Positions 31,779 to 40,302 are shown, counted from the first letter of the stretch. The stretch: DNA of 64,000 bases from CAVRZR01 sp964354215 (GCA_964354215.1 CAYGYT010000005.1:1-64000); one strand, 5' to 3'. A program made the numbers and translations. The notes: generated from the letters alone by a model not told the origin.

Positions 31779-32444
31779 ATGAAGCGCCTACTCGTCGCCT
31801 CCGACGACACACACACACGAGCGTGGGTCGGGCATGCAGTTGCCGACCTCGACGTGGTCGTGCTCGAGAGCGTCGTCGGGGAGTTGCAGACGAACCTCGT
31901 CGCCGGTCCGGCCGACCTCGTCGTGCTCGACGGCGGCAGGAGTGCCGAGGTCCTCGTCCAGGTGGTCGAGCAGGCGGCTGCCGGTGGAATCGATCTCAAG
32001 CTGCTCGTGCTCATCGAGCCCGAAGGGTTGGCGGGCCTGCGGCTGCCGGTGCGTCTGCCGAGCGACTTCTTGGTCCGCGGTGCGGCGTCGGATGAGCTCG
32101 CGGTCCGCGTGCGGTCGCTACTCTGGCCGGGCGAGGAGGCCACACAACAAGAGCTCATCCGCATAGACGACCTCACGCTCAACCTCGCCACCTATCAGGC
32201 GTACCTCGGCGGGGAGCCCATCGACTTCACGTACCTCGAGTACGCGCTCTTCGCGTTCCTCGTCACGCACCCGAGCAGGACCTACTCTCGCGAGGTCCTG
32301 CTCCGCCGCGTGTGGGGCTCGGACTACTACGGCGGCTCGCGCACCGTGGACGTCCATGTCCGGCGGGTGCGGTCGAAGATCGGGGCCGAGCTTTCTCGTC
32401 GCCTTGAGACGGTGCGTAACGTCGGCTATCTCTGGAACGGCTAG
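31779..32444 (+). CDS. glnR: GlnR-like orphan OmpR-family regulator
   Basis: 221-residue response-regulator-like protein with a degenerate receiver (residues ~1-115) and a C-terminal winged helix (~125-221) with DFTYLEYALFAFLVTHP and RTVDVHVRRVRSKI. In the receiver Asp9, Asp10 and Asp51 remain, but the switch Lys is replaced: FLVRGA stands where typical regulators have LVKPF. This is characteristic of GlnR, which works without phosphorylation. It follows glnA, and GlnR-type boxes precede three nitrogen transcription units. A start at GTG 31773 is possible, but ATG 31779 fits the promoter. Convergent with, and overlapping by 4 bases, the methyltransferase gene. Confidence 0.78.
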   Translation: MKRLLVASDDTHTRAWVGHAVADLDVVVLESVVGELQTNLVAGPADLVVLDGGRSAEVLVQVVEQAAAGGIDLKLLVLIEPEGLAGLRLPVRLPSDFLVRGAASDELAVRVRSLLWPGEEATQQELIRIDDLTLNLATYQAYLGGEPIDFTYLEYALFAFLVTHPSRTYSREVLLRRVWGSDYYGGSRTVDVHVRRVRSKIGAELSRRLETVRNVGYLWNG

Positions 32445-33085
32445 GGAGTCTTCGACCCGGTACCCGGCGCGGTACCGGGCACGGGCGGTTGACCCCGCGA
32501 CTCCTCCTCGAGCCGAGTGCCCGTGAACCGGTACTCGTGTCCGCGCCGCGGGGCGCACGTTCCCTCGATGCCGTGCGCTCGCATGAAGCGGCACATCTCG
32601 TCCTGGTCGAGGAATGCGCCCGGTTCTCCGAGGAGCTTCTCGCCCCAGACCAAGGCGCGCATCCATCCGTGGGGGTCTAACTCGTGAAGCAGCACCGCTC
32701 CGCCAGGTCGTAGCACGCGTCGGATCTCCCGGGCGGCACCTTCTTGATCGCGGAAGTGATGAAAGGCGTCGGTGACGACGGCGGCGTCGAAGGAGCCGTC
32801 GGCGAAGGGCATCCTCTCGGCGACGCCGAGGACTCCGACCACGTCCGGGCGCCCGGGTAGCCGCGCGAGCAACTGCGGGGTCGGATCGAGCACGGTCACG
32901 GTACGCGCCAGATCATCGGCCAGGCGCGACGCGAGGCCGCCGCTGCCTCCGCCCACGTCGAGGACTGCCGAGCCCGGGCGGGTCAGAAACGGTGACAGCC
33001 ACGCGACCATCTCGGCAATGTCCTCGGCGGTCCAGCGCTGCCCGAATCGGTGGATGATGGGGGCCGACCAGTTGAAGAAGCCCAT
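32441..33085 (-). CDS. SAM-dependent methyltransferase (class I)
   Basis: 214-residue enzyme. VLDVGGGSGGLASRL is motif I for SAM, followed by VLDPTP (acidic end of strand 2), AERMPFADGSFDAAVVTDAFHHF and the motif III-like RRVLRPGGAVLLHEL. This is the Methyltransf_11 pattern used by ubiquinone/menaquinone, arsenite and small-molecule methyltransferases. The last 50 residues are charged and proline-rich and may set specificity. Divergent from polA. Substrate not predictable. Confidence 0.85.
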   Translation of the reverse strand: MGFFNWSAPIIHRFGQRWTAEDIAEMVAWLSPFLTRPGSAVLDVGGGSGGLASRLADDLARTVTVLDPTPQLLARLPGRPDVVGVLGVAERMPFADGSFDAAVVTDAFHHFRDQEGAAREIRRVLRPGGAVLLHELDPHGWMRALVWGEKLLGEPGAFLDQDEMCRFMRAHGIEGTCAPRRGHEYRFTGTRLEEESRGQPPVPGTAPGTGSKTP

Positions 33086-33103
33086 CAGCGCTCCCCTGGC
33101 GGG

Positions 33104-33109
33104 TAGAAT
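33104..33109 (+). promoter_or_regulatory. -10 element for polA
   Basis: TAGAAT, 64 bases before the polA ATG, with no clear -35. It lies in the short divergent gap with the methyltransferase gene. Confidence 0.4.
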
Positions 33110-33173
33110 CGAGGTCGTCCGCAGCGCCGACGTGCGGCGCGACTTGGGAGCACTCTACCCCGAAAGGGATTCG

Positions 33174-35867
33174 ATGGACCACGCGCCAAAGACCATCGCA
33201 GTTGTCGACGGCAACAGCCTCATCCACCGCGCGTTCCACGCGCTGCCGCCGACCATGACGGCGCCGGACGGGCGGCCGACCAACGCAGTCTTCGGCTTCA
33301 TCTCCATGCTCGTGAAGCTCGTCCAGGAGCTTCGCCCGGACGCGGTGATCGTTGCCTTCGACCGCGGAAAGCCGCAGTTTCGCCACGACGCGCTCGAGCA
33401 GTACAAAGTGCACCGCCCTCCGACCGCCGAGGAGCTCAAGGCGCAGTTCCCTATCGTGCGTGAGCTACTCGACGCGCTCGACGTGCCCGTCGTACAGCTC
33501 GAGGGCTGGGAGGGTGACGACATCCTCGGCACGATCGCGGCGCGCGGGGCCGCCGAGGGCCACCAGGTGCTCCTAGTGACCGGTGACCGAGACGCATTCC
33601 AGCTCGTGAACGACAGCGTCCGCGTGGTCACGACCCGCAAGGGTCTCACCGATATCGCCGTGTACGGTCCCTCGGAGGTGCTCGAGCGGTACGGGGTCAC
33701 GCCCGCGCAGGTGCCCGACTACCTGGGGCTGAAGGGCGACACCTCGGACAACATCCCCGGAGTGCCGGGCATCGGCGAGAAGACCGCAGCGAAGCTGCTC
33801 CAGGAGTACGGCTCGCTCGACGAGCTGCTGCGGCGCGCTGAGGAAGTGCCGGGCCGGGTGGGGGAGAGCTTGCGGCAGAACAAGGACGCCGCGCTCGCGA
33901 GCCGCACGGTGGCGACCATAGTGTGCGACGTCCCACTCGATCTCGATCTCGGCGCCGTTCGATTCGGGACCTTCGATCCGCGGCGCGTCGCCGAGGCCTT
34001 CGGAGCGCTTCGACTCACGACTCTTCTGGAGCGGGTGCTCGCTCTTGCAGGTGGTTCGACCGGTCCTCGCACGACACCCGAGAGCTCCTCGGCCTCCGCC
34101 GACGCGGCCCGAGGATCGCACCTCGCGGCGGGTGCCGCGGTCGAGGCGCCCGCACCACTCACCGGTGATGAAGCGTTCGCGGCGGTCGAGGCATGGTGTG
34201 GTAGCGCAGAGCTTCTCGGCGTGGCATTGGAGCAGGCCGGCGTGTCGCTCTTCGGCGAAGAGCGGGAACTCGCCGTCGCGAAGAGCGGCGCTGTCGCGCT
34301 CACGGGACCGGAGCATTCGCATGAGGCGCTTGCGAAGCTTGTTGGATCGGCCTGGGTCTTTGCCGGCGATTGGAAAGCGCTGCTTCAAGAACTCTGTCCG
34401 CCCGACGACACGCGTGCGTGCGACCCCGCCTTCGATTCCGCAGACCCGAAGCGTCTGTTCGATGTCGCCCTTGCGGCCTACCTGCTCGAAAGCGGTCGTT
34501 CGTCGTATGGCCTTCGGAGCCTCTATGCAGACTACGTCGGGCAGCCGTTGCCCGCGGCGGGTGAGGGTGAGTCTGAAGCCGTGCTACTCGCCGAGGCAGC
34601 GCGGACGCTAGGAATCGAGCTGGAGCAACGGCTCGCGCAGGACGGTTCGATGGACTGCTTTCGCCGCATCGATATGGAACTGGTCCCGGTGCTGGTGCGA
34701 ATGGAACGAATCGGAGTGGGGCTGGACACCTCGGTGCTCGACGAGCTGTCAGTAGAGGCGACTGGCGGGATCGACTCGCTTCGCAGCGAGATCTACCAGC
34801 TCGCCGGCTGCGACTTCACCATCGACTCGCCCAAGCAGCTCGCGGACGTCCTGTTCGTGAAGCTCGGTCTGCCACCGCAGCGGCGCACGAAGACGGGCTT
34901 CTCGACCGACGCCGGGGTGCTCGCGGCTCTCGCCTCGGCACATCCGATCGCCGAGAAGATCGTGGCGTACCGCGAACTCACCAAGCTGAAGTCCACGTAC
35001 ATCGACGCGCTCCCGCGACTCCTCGGCGAGGACGGTCGACTTCACACATCGTTCAACCAAACGGTCGCTGCCACCGGGCGCCTCTCGTCCTCGAACCCCA
35101 ACCTCCAGAACATCCCGGTGCGGACCGATCTCGGACGGCGGATTCGAGGGGCGTTCGTCCCGGCGGCCGTAGGCGACCTCATGGTCTCGGTCGACTACTC
35201 GCAGATCGAGCTCAGAATCCTCGCGCATCTCTCCGGCGATGAGGGTCTGGTCGCGGCCTTCACGTCAGGAGCCGATTTCCACGCAGCCACGGCGTCGCGC
35301 GTCTTCGGCGTACCACTCGAAGAACTGACTCCGGAGCATCGTCGGCGGGCGAAAGCGGTGAACTTCGGCATCGTGTACGGGATCTCCGCGCATGGCTTGT
35401 CGGAGTCGCTCTCGATCGAGCGGGTTGACGCACAGGCGATGATCGACCGCTACTACGCCGCGTATCCGGGAGTGCGGAGCTTCCTTGACGAGACCGTCGC
35501 GGCGGCGCACCGCGACGGTTGGGCGGTCACCATGTTCGGTCGCAAGCGCCGCATACCCGAGCTCAAGTCGTCCAACTACAACCTGCGCGCGTTCGGCGAG
35601 CGGACAGCGATGAATCACCCGATGCAGGGCTCGGCGGCCGACATCATGAAGCTTGCGATGATTGAGGTCGATCGGAGGTTGCGGGCGGAGGGTTACGCGA
35701 GCCGCATGGTCCTGCAGGTACACGACGAGCTCGTCTTCGAGGCCCCATCCGAGGAGATCCCTCGACTGGAAGCGATGGTCGCCGATGCGATGGCGGGTGT
35801 CGTGCAGATGAAGGTGCCGCTCGAGGTGTCGGTGTCCGCCGGAGCCAATTGGGCGACGGCGAAGTAG
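33174..35867 (+). CDS. polA: DNA polymerase I
   Basis: 897-residue three-domain polymerase for gap filling and Okazaki-fragment processing. The 5' nuclease domain (residues ~1-290) has VVDGNSLIHRAF, FDRGKPQFRH, EGDDILGTIA and TGDRDAFQL acidic sites. The middle 3'-5' exonuclease-like domain lacks the DxE metal motif and is probably inactive, as in many Actinomycetota and Taq. The polymerase domain has motif A VDYSQIELR (Asp674), motif B RRAKAVNFGIVYG and motif C VHDELVFEA (Asp851). ATG 33174 follows GAAAGGG; the open frame extends upstream but without coding features. Confidence 0.97.
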   Translation: MDHAPKTIAVVDGNSLIHRAFHALPPTMTAPDGRPTNAVFGFISMLVKLVQELRPDAVIVAFDRGKPQFRHDALEQYKVHRPPTAEELKAQFPIVRELLDALDVPVVQLEGWEGDDILGTIAARGAAEGHQVLLVTGDRDAFQLVNDSVRVVTTRKGLTDIAVYGPSEVLERYGVTPAQVPDYLGLKGDTSDNIPGVPGIGEKTAAKLLQEYGSLDELLRRAEEVPGRVGESLRQNKDAALASRTVATIVCDVPLDLDLGAVRFGTFDPRRVAEAFGALRLTTLLERVLALAGGSTGPRTTPESSSASADAARGSHLAAGAAVEAPAPLTGDEAFAAVEAWCGSAELLGVALEQAGVSLFGEERELAVAKSGAVALTGPEHSHEALAKLVGSAWVFAGDWKALLQELCPPDDTRACDPAFDSADPKRLFDVALAAYLLESGRSSYGLRSLYADYVGQPLPAAGEGESEAVLLAEAARTLGIELEQRLAQDGSMDCFRRIDMELVPVLVRMERIGVGLDTSVLDELSVEATGGIDSLRSEIYQLAGCDFTIDSPKQLADVLFVKLGLPPQRRTKTGFSTDAGVLAALASAHPIAEKIVAYRELTKLKSTYIDALPRLLGEDGRLHTSFNQTVAATGRLSSSNPNLQNIPVRTDLGRRIRGAFVPAAVGDLMVSVDYSQIELRILAHLSGDEGLVAAFTSGADFHAATASRVFGVPLEELTPEHRRRAKAVNFGIVYGISAHGLSESLSIERVDAQAMIDRYYAAYPGVRSFLDETVAAAHRDGWAVTMFGRKRRIPELKSSNYNLRAFGERTAMNHPMQGSAADIMKLAMIEVDRRLRAEGYASRMVLQVHDELVFEAPSEEIPRLEAMVADAMAGVVQMKVPLEVSVSAGANWATAK

Positions 35868-35876
35868 GTCGCGCAG

Positions 35877-35882
35877 TAGAAT
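35877..35882 (+). promoter_or_regulatory. possible -10 for PASTA gene
   Basis: TAGAAT ten bases after the polA stop; no convincing -35. The leader would be about 95 bases. Confidence 0.3.
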
Positions 35883-35982
35883 AGGCGTGCGCGAACTCTG
35901 CGTGTCACCGAGACTGCGCGGGACTGGTCGACGCCCCATGCGGGACTCCGGCGAGACGATGATGGCTCAAGGAGGTGGCCGC

Positions 35983-36765
35983 GTGGCAAGCACGTACGAC
36001 GGCCCCGATTCACAGCGCGGCATCCCTTGGCTCGGTATCGTCGCGGTGGTCGCTCTTCTCGTGGTGCTCACTGGAATAGTCGTCTACTCCGGGATCGTGG
36101 GCCCGAAAGGAGAAGTGGCCGTGCCCAAACTCGTGGGAGCGTCCCTCCCGGACGCCCGCGACGTGCTCTCCGGCGCCGACTTGGATGTCGACCGGATTGA
36201 GCGTCGTCAGACAATGAGCACGGCTGAGAACGTCGTGCTGAGCCAGACGCCATCGGCGGGCTCGATCGTTCCGCGGGGCTCCAAGGTCAGTCTCATCGTC
36301 TCGACAGACCTCGGGAAGGGAAAGGTTCCCGACGTGGGGGCCATGGAGTTCCAAGACGCAGTGACTGCAATCGAAGCCGCAGGCTATGAGGTCGAGGTCA
36401 AGGAAGTCGTCAAGACGAAGTCCGTGGCCGGAACGGTCGTGCGCCAGTCGCCTGCGGCCGGGCGCAGCTCGAAATCGGGAAAGGTCAGCGTGTACATCGC
36501 GGTCGGTGTCGAGGAAGACATCCGAACACCTGCGGTGGTCGGGCTTGCTCAGCCTGCGGCGGTCTCGATTCTCGAGGACGCAGGGCTCAGAACGCTCTCA
36601 TACTGGGTCGCCGCGACGCGGGAGCGCGTCGTTCTCGAGCAGTATCCGCCCAGCGGCATGCTTGTCGCGCCCGGCACAGTCGTACGCCTTGGGATTGCTG
36701 GCGGTCTTGATAACCCGACTCTCCCTCTTGAGGGCATCGCCGGCGCGCCAGCAACGGGCCCCTAG
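35983..36765 (+). CDS. membrane-anchored PASTA-repeat protein without kinase domain
   Basis: 260-residue protein with a short cytoplasmic start, one membrane helix (LGIVAVVALLVVLTGIVVY, residues ~17-35), then three PASTA repeats of about 65 residues. Each has the VPxLVGxxxxxAxxxLxxAG pattern and a Q(S/T/Y)P(P/A)xG turn. PASTA modules bind muropeptides or lipid II. Normally they are attached to a PknB-type Ser/Thr kinase or to PBPs; here neither is fused or adjacent. GTG 35983 is 7 bases after AAGGAGG. It may be a decoy or scaffold at the division site. Confidence 0.85.
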   Translation: MASTYDGPDSQRGIPWLGIVAVVALLVVLTGIVVYSGIVGPKGEVAVPKLVGASLPDARDVLSGADLDVDRIERRQTMSTAENVVLSQTPSAGSIVPRGSKVSLIVSTDLGKGKVPDVGAMEFQDAVTAIEAAGYEVEVKEVVKTKSVAGTVVRQSPAAGRSSKSGKVSVYIAVGVEEDIRTPAVVGLAQPAAVSILEDAGLRTLSYWVAATRERVVLEQYPPSGMLVAPGTVVRLGIAGGLDNPTLPLEGIAGAPATGP

Positions 36766-36830
36766 TCGGCCGGCAGGCGGAAGCAGCTAGGTGCCGTCAC
36801 CCGCAGTGGCATCAAGCTCCTAGACTGGGG

Positions 36831-36836
36831 TACAAT
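36831..36836 (+). promoter_or_regulatory. -10 of rpsA
   Basis: TACAAT with a weak -35 region (GGCATC, 17 bases upstream). Gives a leader of about 170 bases before GTG 37014. Confidence 0.45.
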
Positions 36837-36843
36837 TCACGTT

Positions 36844-36873
36844 CGGCAGTCGCACGCCTCCGTGCGAGGGCCG
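36844..36873 (+). promoter_or_regulatory. hairpin in rpsA leader
   Basis: TCGCACG-CCTC-CGTGCGA (36850-36867) extended outward by CGGC/GCCG (36844-36847/36870-36873) across a two-base mismatch. Located at the 5' end of the predicted transcript; a plausible site of S1 autoregulation. ACTGTA occurs three times farther down the leader (36880, 36934, 36955), with no clear meaning. Confidence 0.4.
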
Positions 36874-37013
36874 ATGCGTACTGTAGGCCCCCGGCGACAT
36901 GTATGGACAGCTCTCTAGACAGACGACTCGGCACTGTAAGCGACGATTCGGACACTGTAGACGGCGGTACATGGCACACGGGGCCCCGAGAAGGTGGAAG
37001 GGGTCCGAAGAAC

Positions 37014-38969
37014 GTGGTTGACGAGAACGNNNNNNNNNNNNNNNNNNNNNNNNNNNNNNNNNNNNNNNNNNNNNNNNNNNNNNNNNNNNNNNNNNNNNNN
37101 NNNNNNNNNNNNNNNNNNNNNNNNNNNNNCGCAAGCGAGGTCATCGAGAGCGACGTTGACGCAAGCGAGGTCATCGAGAGCGACGTTGTCGAGAGGACCG
37201 AGTACACCGACGAGGAGATGCACGCCCTCATCGACGGTACCATCACCGCTTTCGACGAAGGCGACCTGGTAACCGGAACCATCGTGCGGGTCGAGCGCGA
37301 CGAAGTCCTGCTCGACATCGGCTACAAATCCGAAGGTGTCATCCCTGCCCGGGAGCTATCGATCCGCAAGGACGTCGACCCCTCTGAGGTCGTTTCCGTC
37401 GGCGATCAGGTCGAAGCCCTGGTTCTCCAGAAGGAGGACAAGGACGGGCGCCTCATCCTCTCCAAGAAGCGCGCCGAGTACGAGCGCGCCTGGACGCAGA
37501 TTGAAGACAAGTTCAACCAGGGCGAGATCGTCGAGGGCGAGGTCATCGAGGTCGTCAAAGGTGGTCTCATTCTCGATATCGGTCTTCGCGGCTTCCTGCC
37601 TGCCTCACTCGTGGACCTTCGCCGCGTGAAGGACCTTCACGCGTTTCTGGGCGAACGCCTCGAGGCCCGGGTCATCGAAATGGACCGCAACCGCAACAAC
37701 GTAGTGTTGTCGCGCCGCGTGGTGCTCGAAGAGGGCCGCAAGTACGAGCGTGCCGAGATCCTCGGTAAGCTCAGCAAGGGCATGATTCTGCCGGGTACCG
37801 TCTCCAGCATCGTCGACTTCGGTGCGTTCGTGGACCTCGGCGGCATCGACGGTCTCGTGCACATCTCCGAGCTGTCGTGGAGCCACGTCAACCATCCGTC
37901 GGAGGTCGTGAAGGTCGGCGACCCGGTCGAGGTGCAGGTGCTCGACGTGGACCTCGACCGTGAACGCATCTCGCTCGGTCTCAAGCAGACCCAGCCCGAT
38001 CCGTGGCAGGAACTCGTCAAGAACTTCCCGGTCGGCTCCATCATCGAGGGCACGGTCACGAAGCTCGTTCCGTTCGGCGTGTTCGTCGAGCTTGGCGATG
38101 GCGTCGAGGGCCTCGTGCACATCTCCGAGATGGCAAAGGGCCACGTCGAGACGCCGGATCAGGTCACCTCCGTCGGCGAGCAGGTCATGATCAAGGTCCA
38201 GGACGTAGACCTGGACCGCCGTCGTATCTCGCTTTCTATGCGCGCAGCCGCCGAGGCGCTCGGTCTGGAGATCGAGATTGCCGGCAAGGAAGAGGGCGAC
38301 GAGGACGAGGAGCTCGAGGAAGCCATCGAGGCTACCGAGGTCGCGGAGCTTGCCGACGAGATTGCCGAGGACGCGGAAGCCATCGCACTCGAGGAGATGG
38401 TCGAGGCTGTCGAGGCCGAGGAAGTGGCCGAAGTCGCCGTCGCCGTTGCCGTTGAGAGCGAGCTCGAGGCCGAAGAGGCTGAGGCTCTGGCCGAGGAAGC
38501 GGTGGAGGCCGCCATCGAAGCGCGACTCGCCGCCGACGCTGACGCGGAGGTTGCTGTCGAGGCCGTCGTCGAGGCAGAGGTCGAGTTCGCCGAGGCCGTG
38601 GAGGCGATCGAAGTAGCTGAGGTCACTGACGCCATTGCTGACGCAGCCGATGAGGTCGCGGTCGAAGAGATCGCAGACGTTGTCGAGGCTGAGGCCGCCG
38701 AGGAAGCGGTGGAAGCCGAGATCGTCGAGGAGGAAGCCCCATCGAAGCCGAAGCCGAGACGGAAGCCCAAGGCGAAGGTCGAAGAGCCCGTCGAAGCTGA
38801 GGAGCCCGCCGAAGTCGAAGAGGCCCCGGAAGCCGAAGTCGAAGAGCCCGTCGAAGCTGAGGAGCCCGCCGAAGCTGTCGAGCCCGTCACCGAAGAGCCC
38901 GGCGAAGCCGAAGAGGCCCCGGAAGCCGAAGTCGAAGAGCCCGCTACCGACGAGGACGCTAAGGCGTAG
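37014..38969 (+). CDS. rpsA: ribosomal protein S1 with long acidic tail (contains assembly gap)
   Basis: Four S1 RNA-binding domains begin near 37252, 37513, 37768 and 38026 (typical turns FDEGDLVTGTI, FNQGEIVEGEV, LSKGMILPGTV, FPVGSIIEGTV; GFLPAS and GLVHISEL loops). The N terminus, start GTG 37014, contains a tandem repeat of DASEVIESDV units interrupted by a 100-N gap, so its true length and phase are unknown. After domain 4, about 230 residues (38280-38966) are almost only Glu, Ala, Val, Asp and Pro, ending in VEEPVEAEEPAE-type repeats with one basic patch (KPKPRRKPKAK). Actinobacterial S1 often has a short acidic tail; this one is unusually long. Four domains fit the actinobacterial form. 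Confidence 0.9.
   Translation: MVDENXXXXXXXXXXXXXXXXXXXXXXXXXXXXXXXXXXASEVIESDVDASEVIESDVVERTEYTDEEMHALIDGTITAFDEGDLVTGTIVRVERDEVLLDIGYKSEGVIPARELSIRKDVDPSEVVSVGDQVEALVLQKEDKDGRLILSKKRAEYERAWTQIEDKFNQGEIVEGEVIEVVKGGLILDIGLRGFLPASLVDLRRVKDLHAFLGERLEARVIEMDRNRNNVVLSRRVVLEEGRKYERAEILGKLSKGMILPGTVSSIVDFGAFVDLGGIDGLVHISELSWSHVNHPSEVVKVGDPVEVQVLDVDLDRERISLGLKQTQPDPWQELVKNFPVGSIIEGTVTKLVPFGVFVELGDGVEGLVHISEMAKGHVETPDQVTSVGEQVMIKVQDVDLDRRRISLSMRAAAEALGLEIEIAGKEEGDEDEELEEAIEATEVAELADEIAEDAEAIALEEMVEAVEAEEVAEVAVAVAVESELEAEEAEALAEEAVEAAIEARLAADADAEVAVEAVVEAEVEFAEAVEAIEVAEVTDAIADAADEVAVEEIADVVEAEAAEEAVEAEIVEEEAPSKPKPRRKPKAKVEEPVEAEEPAEVEEAPEAEVEEPVEAEEPAEAVEPVTEEPGEAEEAPEAEVEEPATDEDAKA
37030..37129. other. 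100-N assembly gap in rpsA
   Basis: Exactly 100 N, the conventional placeholder for a gap of unknown size. It is bordered on the right by 30-base tandem repeats, which probably caused the assembly break. Confidence 0.95.
37130..37187 (+). repeat. 30-bp tandem repeat in rpsA next to gap
   Basis: At least two adjacent copies (37130-37157 with its first bases lost in the gap, and 37158-37187) encode the ten-residue unit DASEVIESDV. Identical at DNA level in the visible part, so recently expanded. Copy number is hidden by the gap. Confidence 0.85.
38778..38943 (+). repeat. repeats in the 3' end of rpsA
   Basis: A 37-base segment at 38778-38814 recurs exactly at 38838-38874 (period 60), and a 34-base segment at 38817-38850 recurs exactly at 38910-38943. 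They encode EEPVEAEEPAE and EEAPEAEVEEP units of the acidic tail. Confidence 0.85.
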
Positions 38970-38992
38970 TCGAGCCGACTCGGGAGTACCGT

Positions 38993-39028
38993 CGGGGCCG
39001 AGAAGCGCGGAGGCGCTCCTCGGCCCCG
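38993..39028 (+). terminator. terminator after rpsA
   Basis: CGGGGCCGAG (38993-39002) pairs with CTCGGCCCCG (39019-39028), continued by AGCGC/GCGCT to a four-base loop. A fifteen-pair hairpin 24 bases after the stop, followed by a short pyrimidine run. Confidence 0.8.
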
Positions 39029-39107
39029 CGTCTCTTCGGCCGTGCAGGCCGTCGGCGTGGATAGTATGCTCAGGTAACCGCACACTCTCAGGGGATGAGG
39101 GCCGTAC

Positions 39108-39719
39108 ATGTTCGTTATCGCAGTCACCGGTGGCATTGGTTCGGGTAAGACGATGGCCTGCGGCTACTTCCGCTCGAAAGGGGCGGTGGTGCTCGACCTT
39201 GATGCGATCGCCCACCGGCTGCTCCGACCGGGTAGCGAGACCTACGATCGCGTGGTCGAAGCATTCGGGGTCGACATCGTCGGCGACGACTCCAAGATCG
39301 ACCGAGCCGCGCTAGCCCGCGCCGCGTTTTCGTCCCCAGGGTCGTGCGCGCGCCTCAACGAGATCGTCCACCCTGCGGTGATGAAGGAGGTCCTGCCGAG
39401 CCTCGTGGACCTTCGGCTTCTCTCGGAACCGCCTTCGACGGTCGTGCTCGAGGTCCCGCTCTTGGTCGAGGCGCCCGCGTTCGGCGAATCGGCCGACGTG
39501 GTGCTCGCAATCTCAGCCGCTGAGGATGCTCGCCTGCGGCGTTCTGTGGCCGACGGGCTGTCCGAGGACGATGCGCGCGCTCGCCTCGCCTGTCAGGCGA
39601 GCGACGCCGAGCGCGAGGCACTCGCGGACTACGTCATCGTCAACGAGGGCACCGCCGATGAGTTCATGCAGGCGCTGGAGCGGTTCTGGGACGAGGTGGT
39701 GGCGCCGAGTGCGGCGTAG
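39108..39719 (+). CDS. coaE: dephospho-CoA kinase
   Basis: 203-residue P-loop kinase for the last step of coenzyme A synthesis. IAVTGGIGSGKTMA is the Walker A region, LDLDAIAHRLL the substrate-binding segment, and EVPLLVEA the CoaE signature. The C-terminal YVIVNEGTADEF segment is typical. Start ATG 39108. It overlaps the lytic transglycosylase gene by 11 bases, forming a coaE-slt-uvrB operon. Confidence 0.95.
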   Translation: MFVIAVTGGIGSGKTMACGYFRSKGAVVLDLDAIAHRLLRPGSETYDRVVEAFGVDIVGDDSKIDRAALARAAFSSPGSCARLNEIVHPAVMKEVLPSLVDLRLLSEPPSTVVLEVPLLVEAPAFGESADVVLAISAAEDARLRRSVADGLSEDDARARLACQASDAEREALADYVIVNEGTADEFMQALERFWDEVVAPSAA

Positions 39720-40302
39720 CCGCCCCTTGGCGCCGCACCGCTGGGCGATCGCGGGGGTGGTGGTCCTGCTGGCCGTCGTGACGCTGCTTGGTGCGCGCGG
39801 CCCGGCCTGGTTCCAGGGTCTGTACTACCCGCTCACGTACGAAAGCGAGATCCTCGCAGCGGCGAATCGTCACGAGATCAACCCGTATCTCGTTGCTGCG
39901 GTGATAGAAGCGGAGTCGGACTTCGACCCCGAGACGCGCTCGGGCGCAGGGGCGGTCGGCCTCATGCAAGTCATGCCCGCGACGGCGCGGGACCTCGCCC
40001 GCAAGGGGCTTGTGTCGAAAGAGGCGGTCCAAGGCAAGGACCTGTCAGACCCGGGTGCGAACATCGAATACGGAACCGCGTATCTGCGGTACCTCGTCGA
40101 CCGATATCACGAGGTCGAGACGGTGCTCTCGGCCTACAACGCCGGTCTGCGACACGTGGATGAATGGTCCGAGCAGGGCGGCGACATCCGAGAGGCCATC
40201 GAGTTCCCCGAGACCAAGCAGTACGTGCTCAGGGTCGTGCGTGCACGAGAGCGCTACGAGCGGCTGTACCCGAACGCCTTCGCTGGCTGGGAGACGAAAT
40301 GA
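39709..40302 (+). CDS. lytic transglycosylase (SLT domain)
   Basis: 197-residue envelope enzyme that cleaves the MurNAc-GlcNAc bond of peptidoglycan. An N-terminal anchor or uncleaved signal (residues ~12-30) precedes the SLT domain: AVIEAESDFDP with the catalytic Glu, GAVGLMQVMPATA, DPGANIEYGTAYLRYL and LSAYNAG. GTG 39709 lies inside coaE (11-base overlap) and gives the shortest protein that keeps the anchor. The stop overlaps the uvrB start (ATGA). Confidence 0.9.
   Translation: MRRSRPLAPHRWAIAGVVVLLAVVTLLGARGPAWFQGLYYPLTYESEILAAANRHEINPYLVAAVIEAESDFDPETRSGAGAVGLMQVMPATARDLARKGLVSKEAVQGKDLSDPGANIEYGTAYLRYLVDRYHEVETVLSAYNAGLRHVDEWSEQGGDIREAIEFPETKQYVLRVVRARERYERLYPNAFAGWETK

Noticed and set aside
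32772..33173. Upstream extension of the polA frame
   Set aside because: It lies antisense to the methyltransferase gene and lacks polymerase features; ATG 33174 begins directly at the conserved 5' nuclease start.
36880..36960. Three ACTGTA hexamers in the rpsA leader
   Set aside because: Irregular spacing (54 and 21 bases) and no symmetry; chance is adequate.
37605..39215. 536-codon reverse-strand frame over rpsA
   Set aside because: Its Gly/Leu/Phe repeats are the exact antisense of the acidic S1 tail; no start signal or family match.
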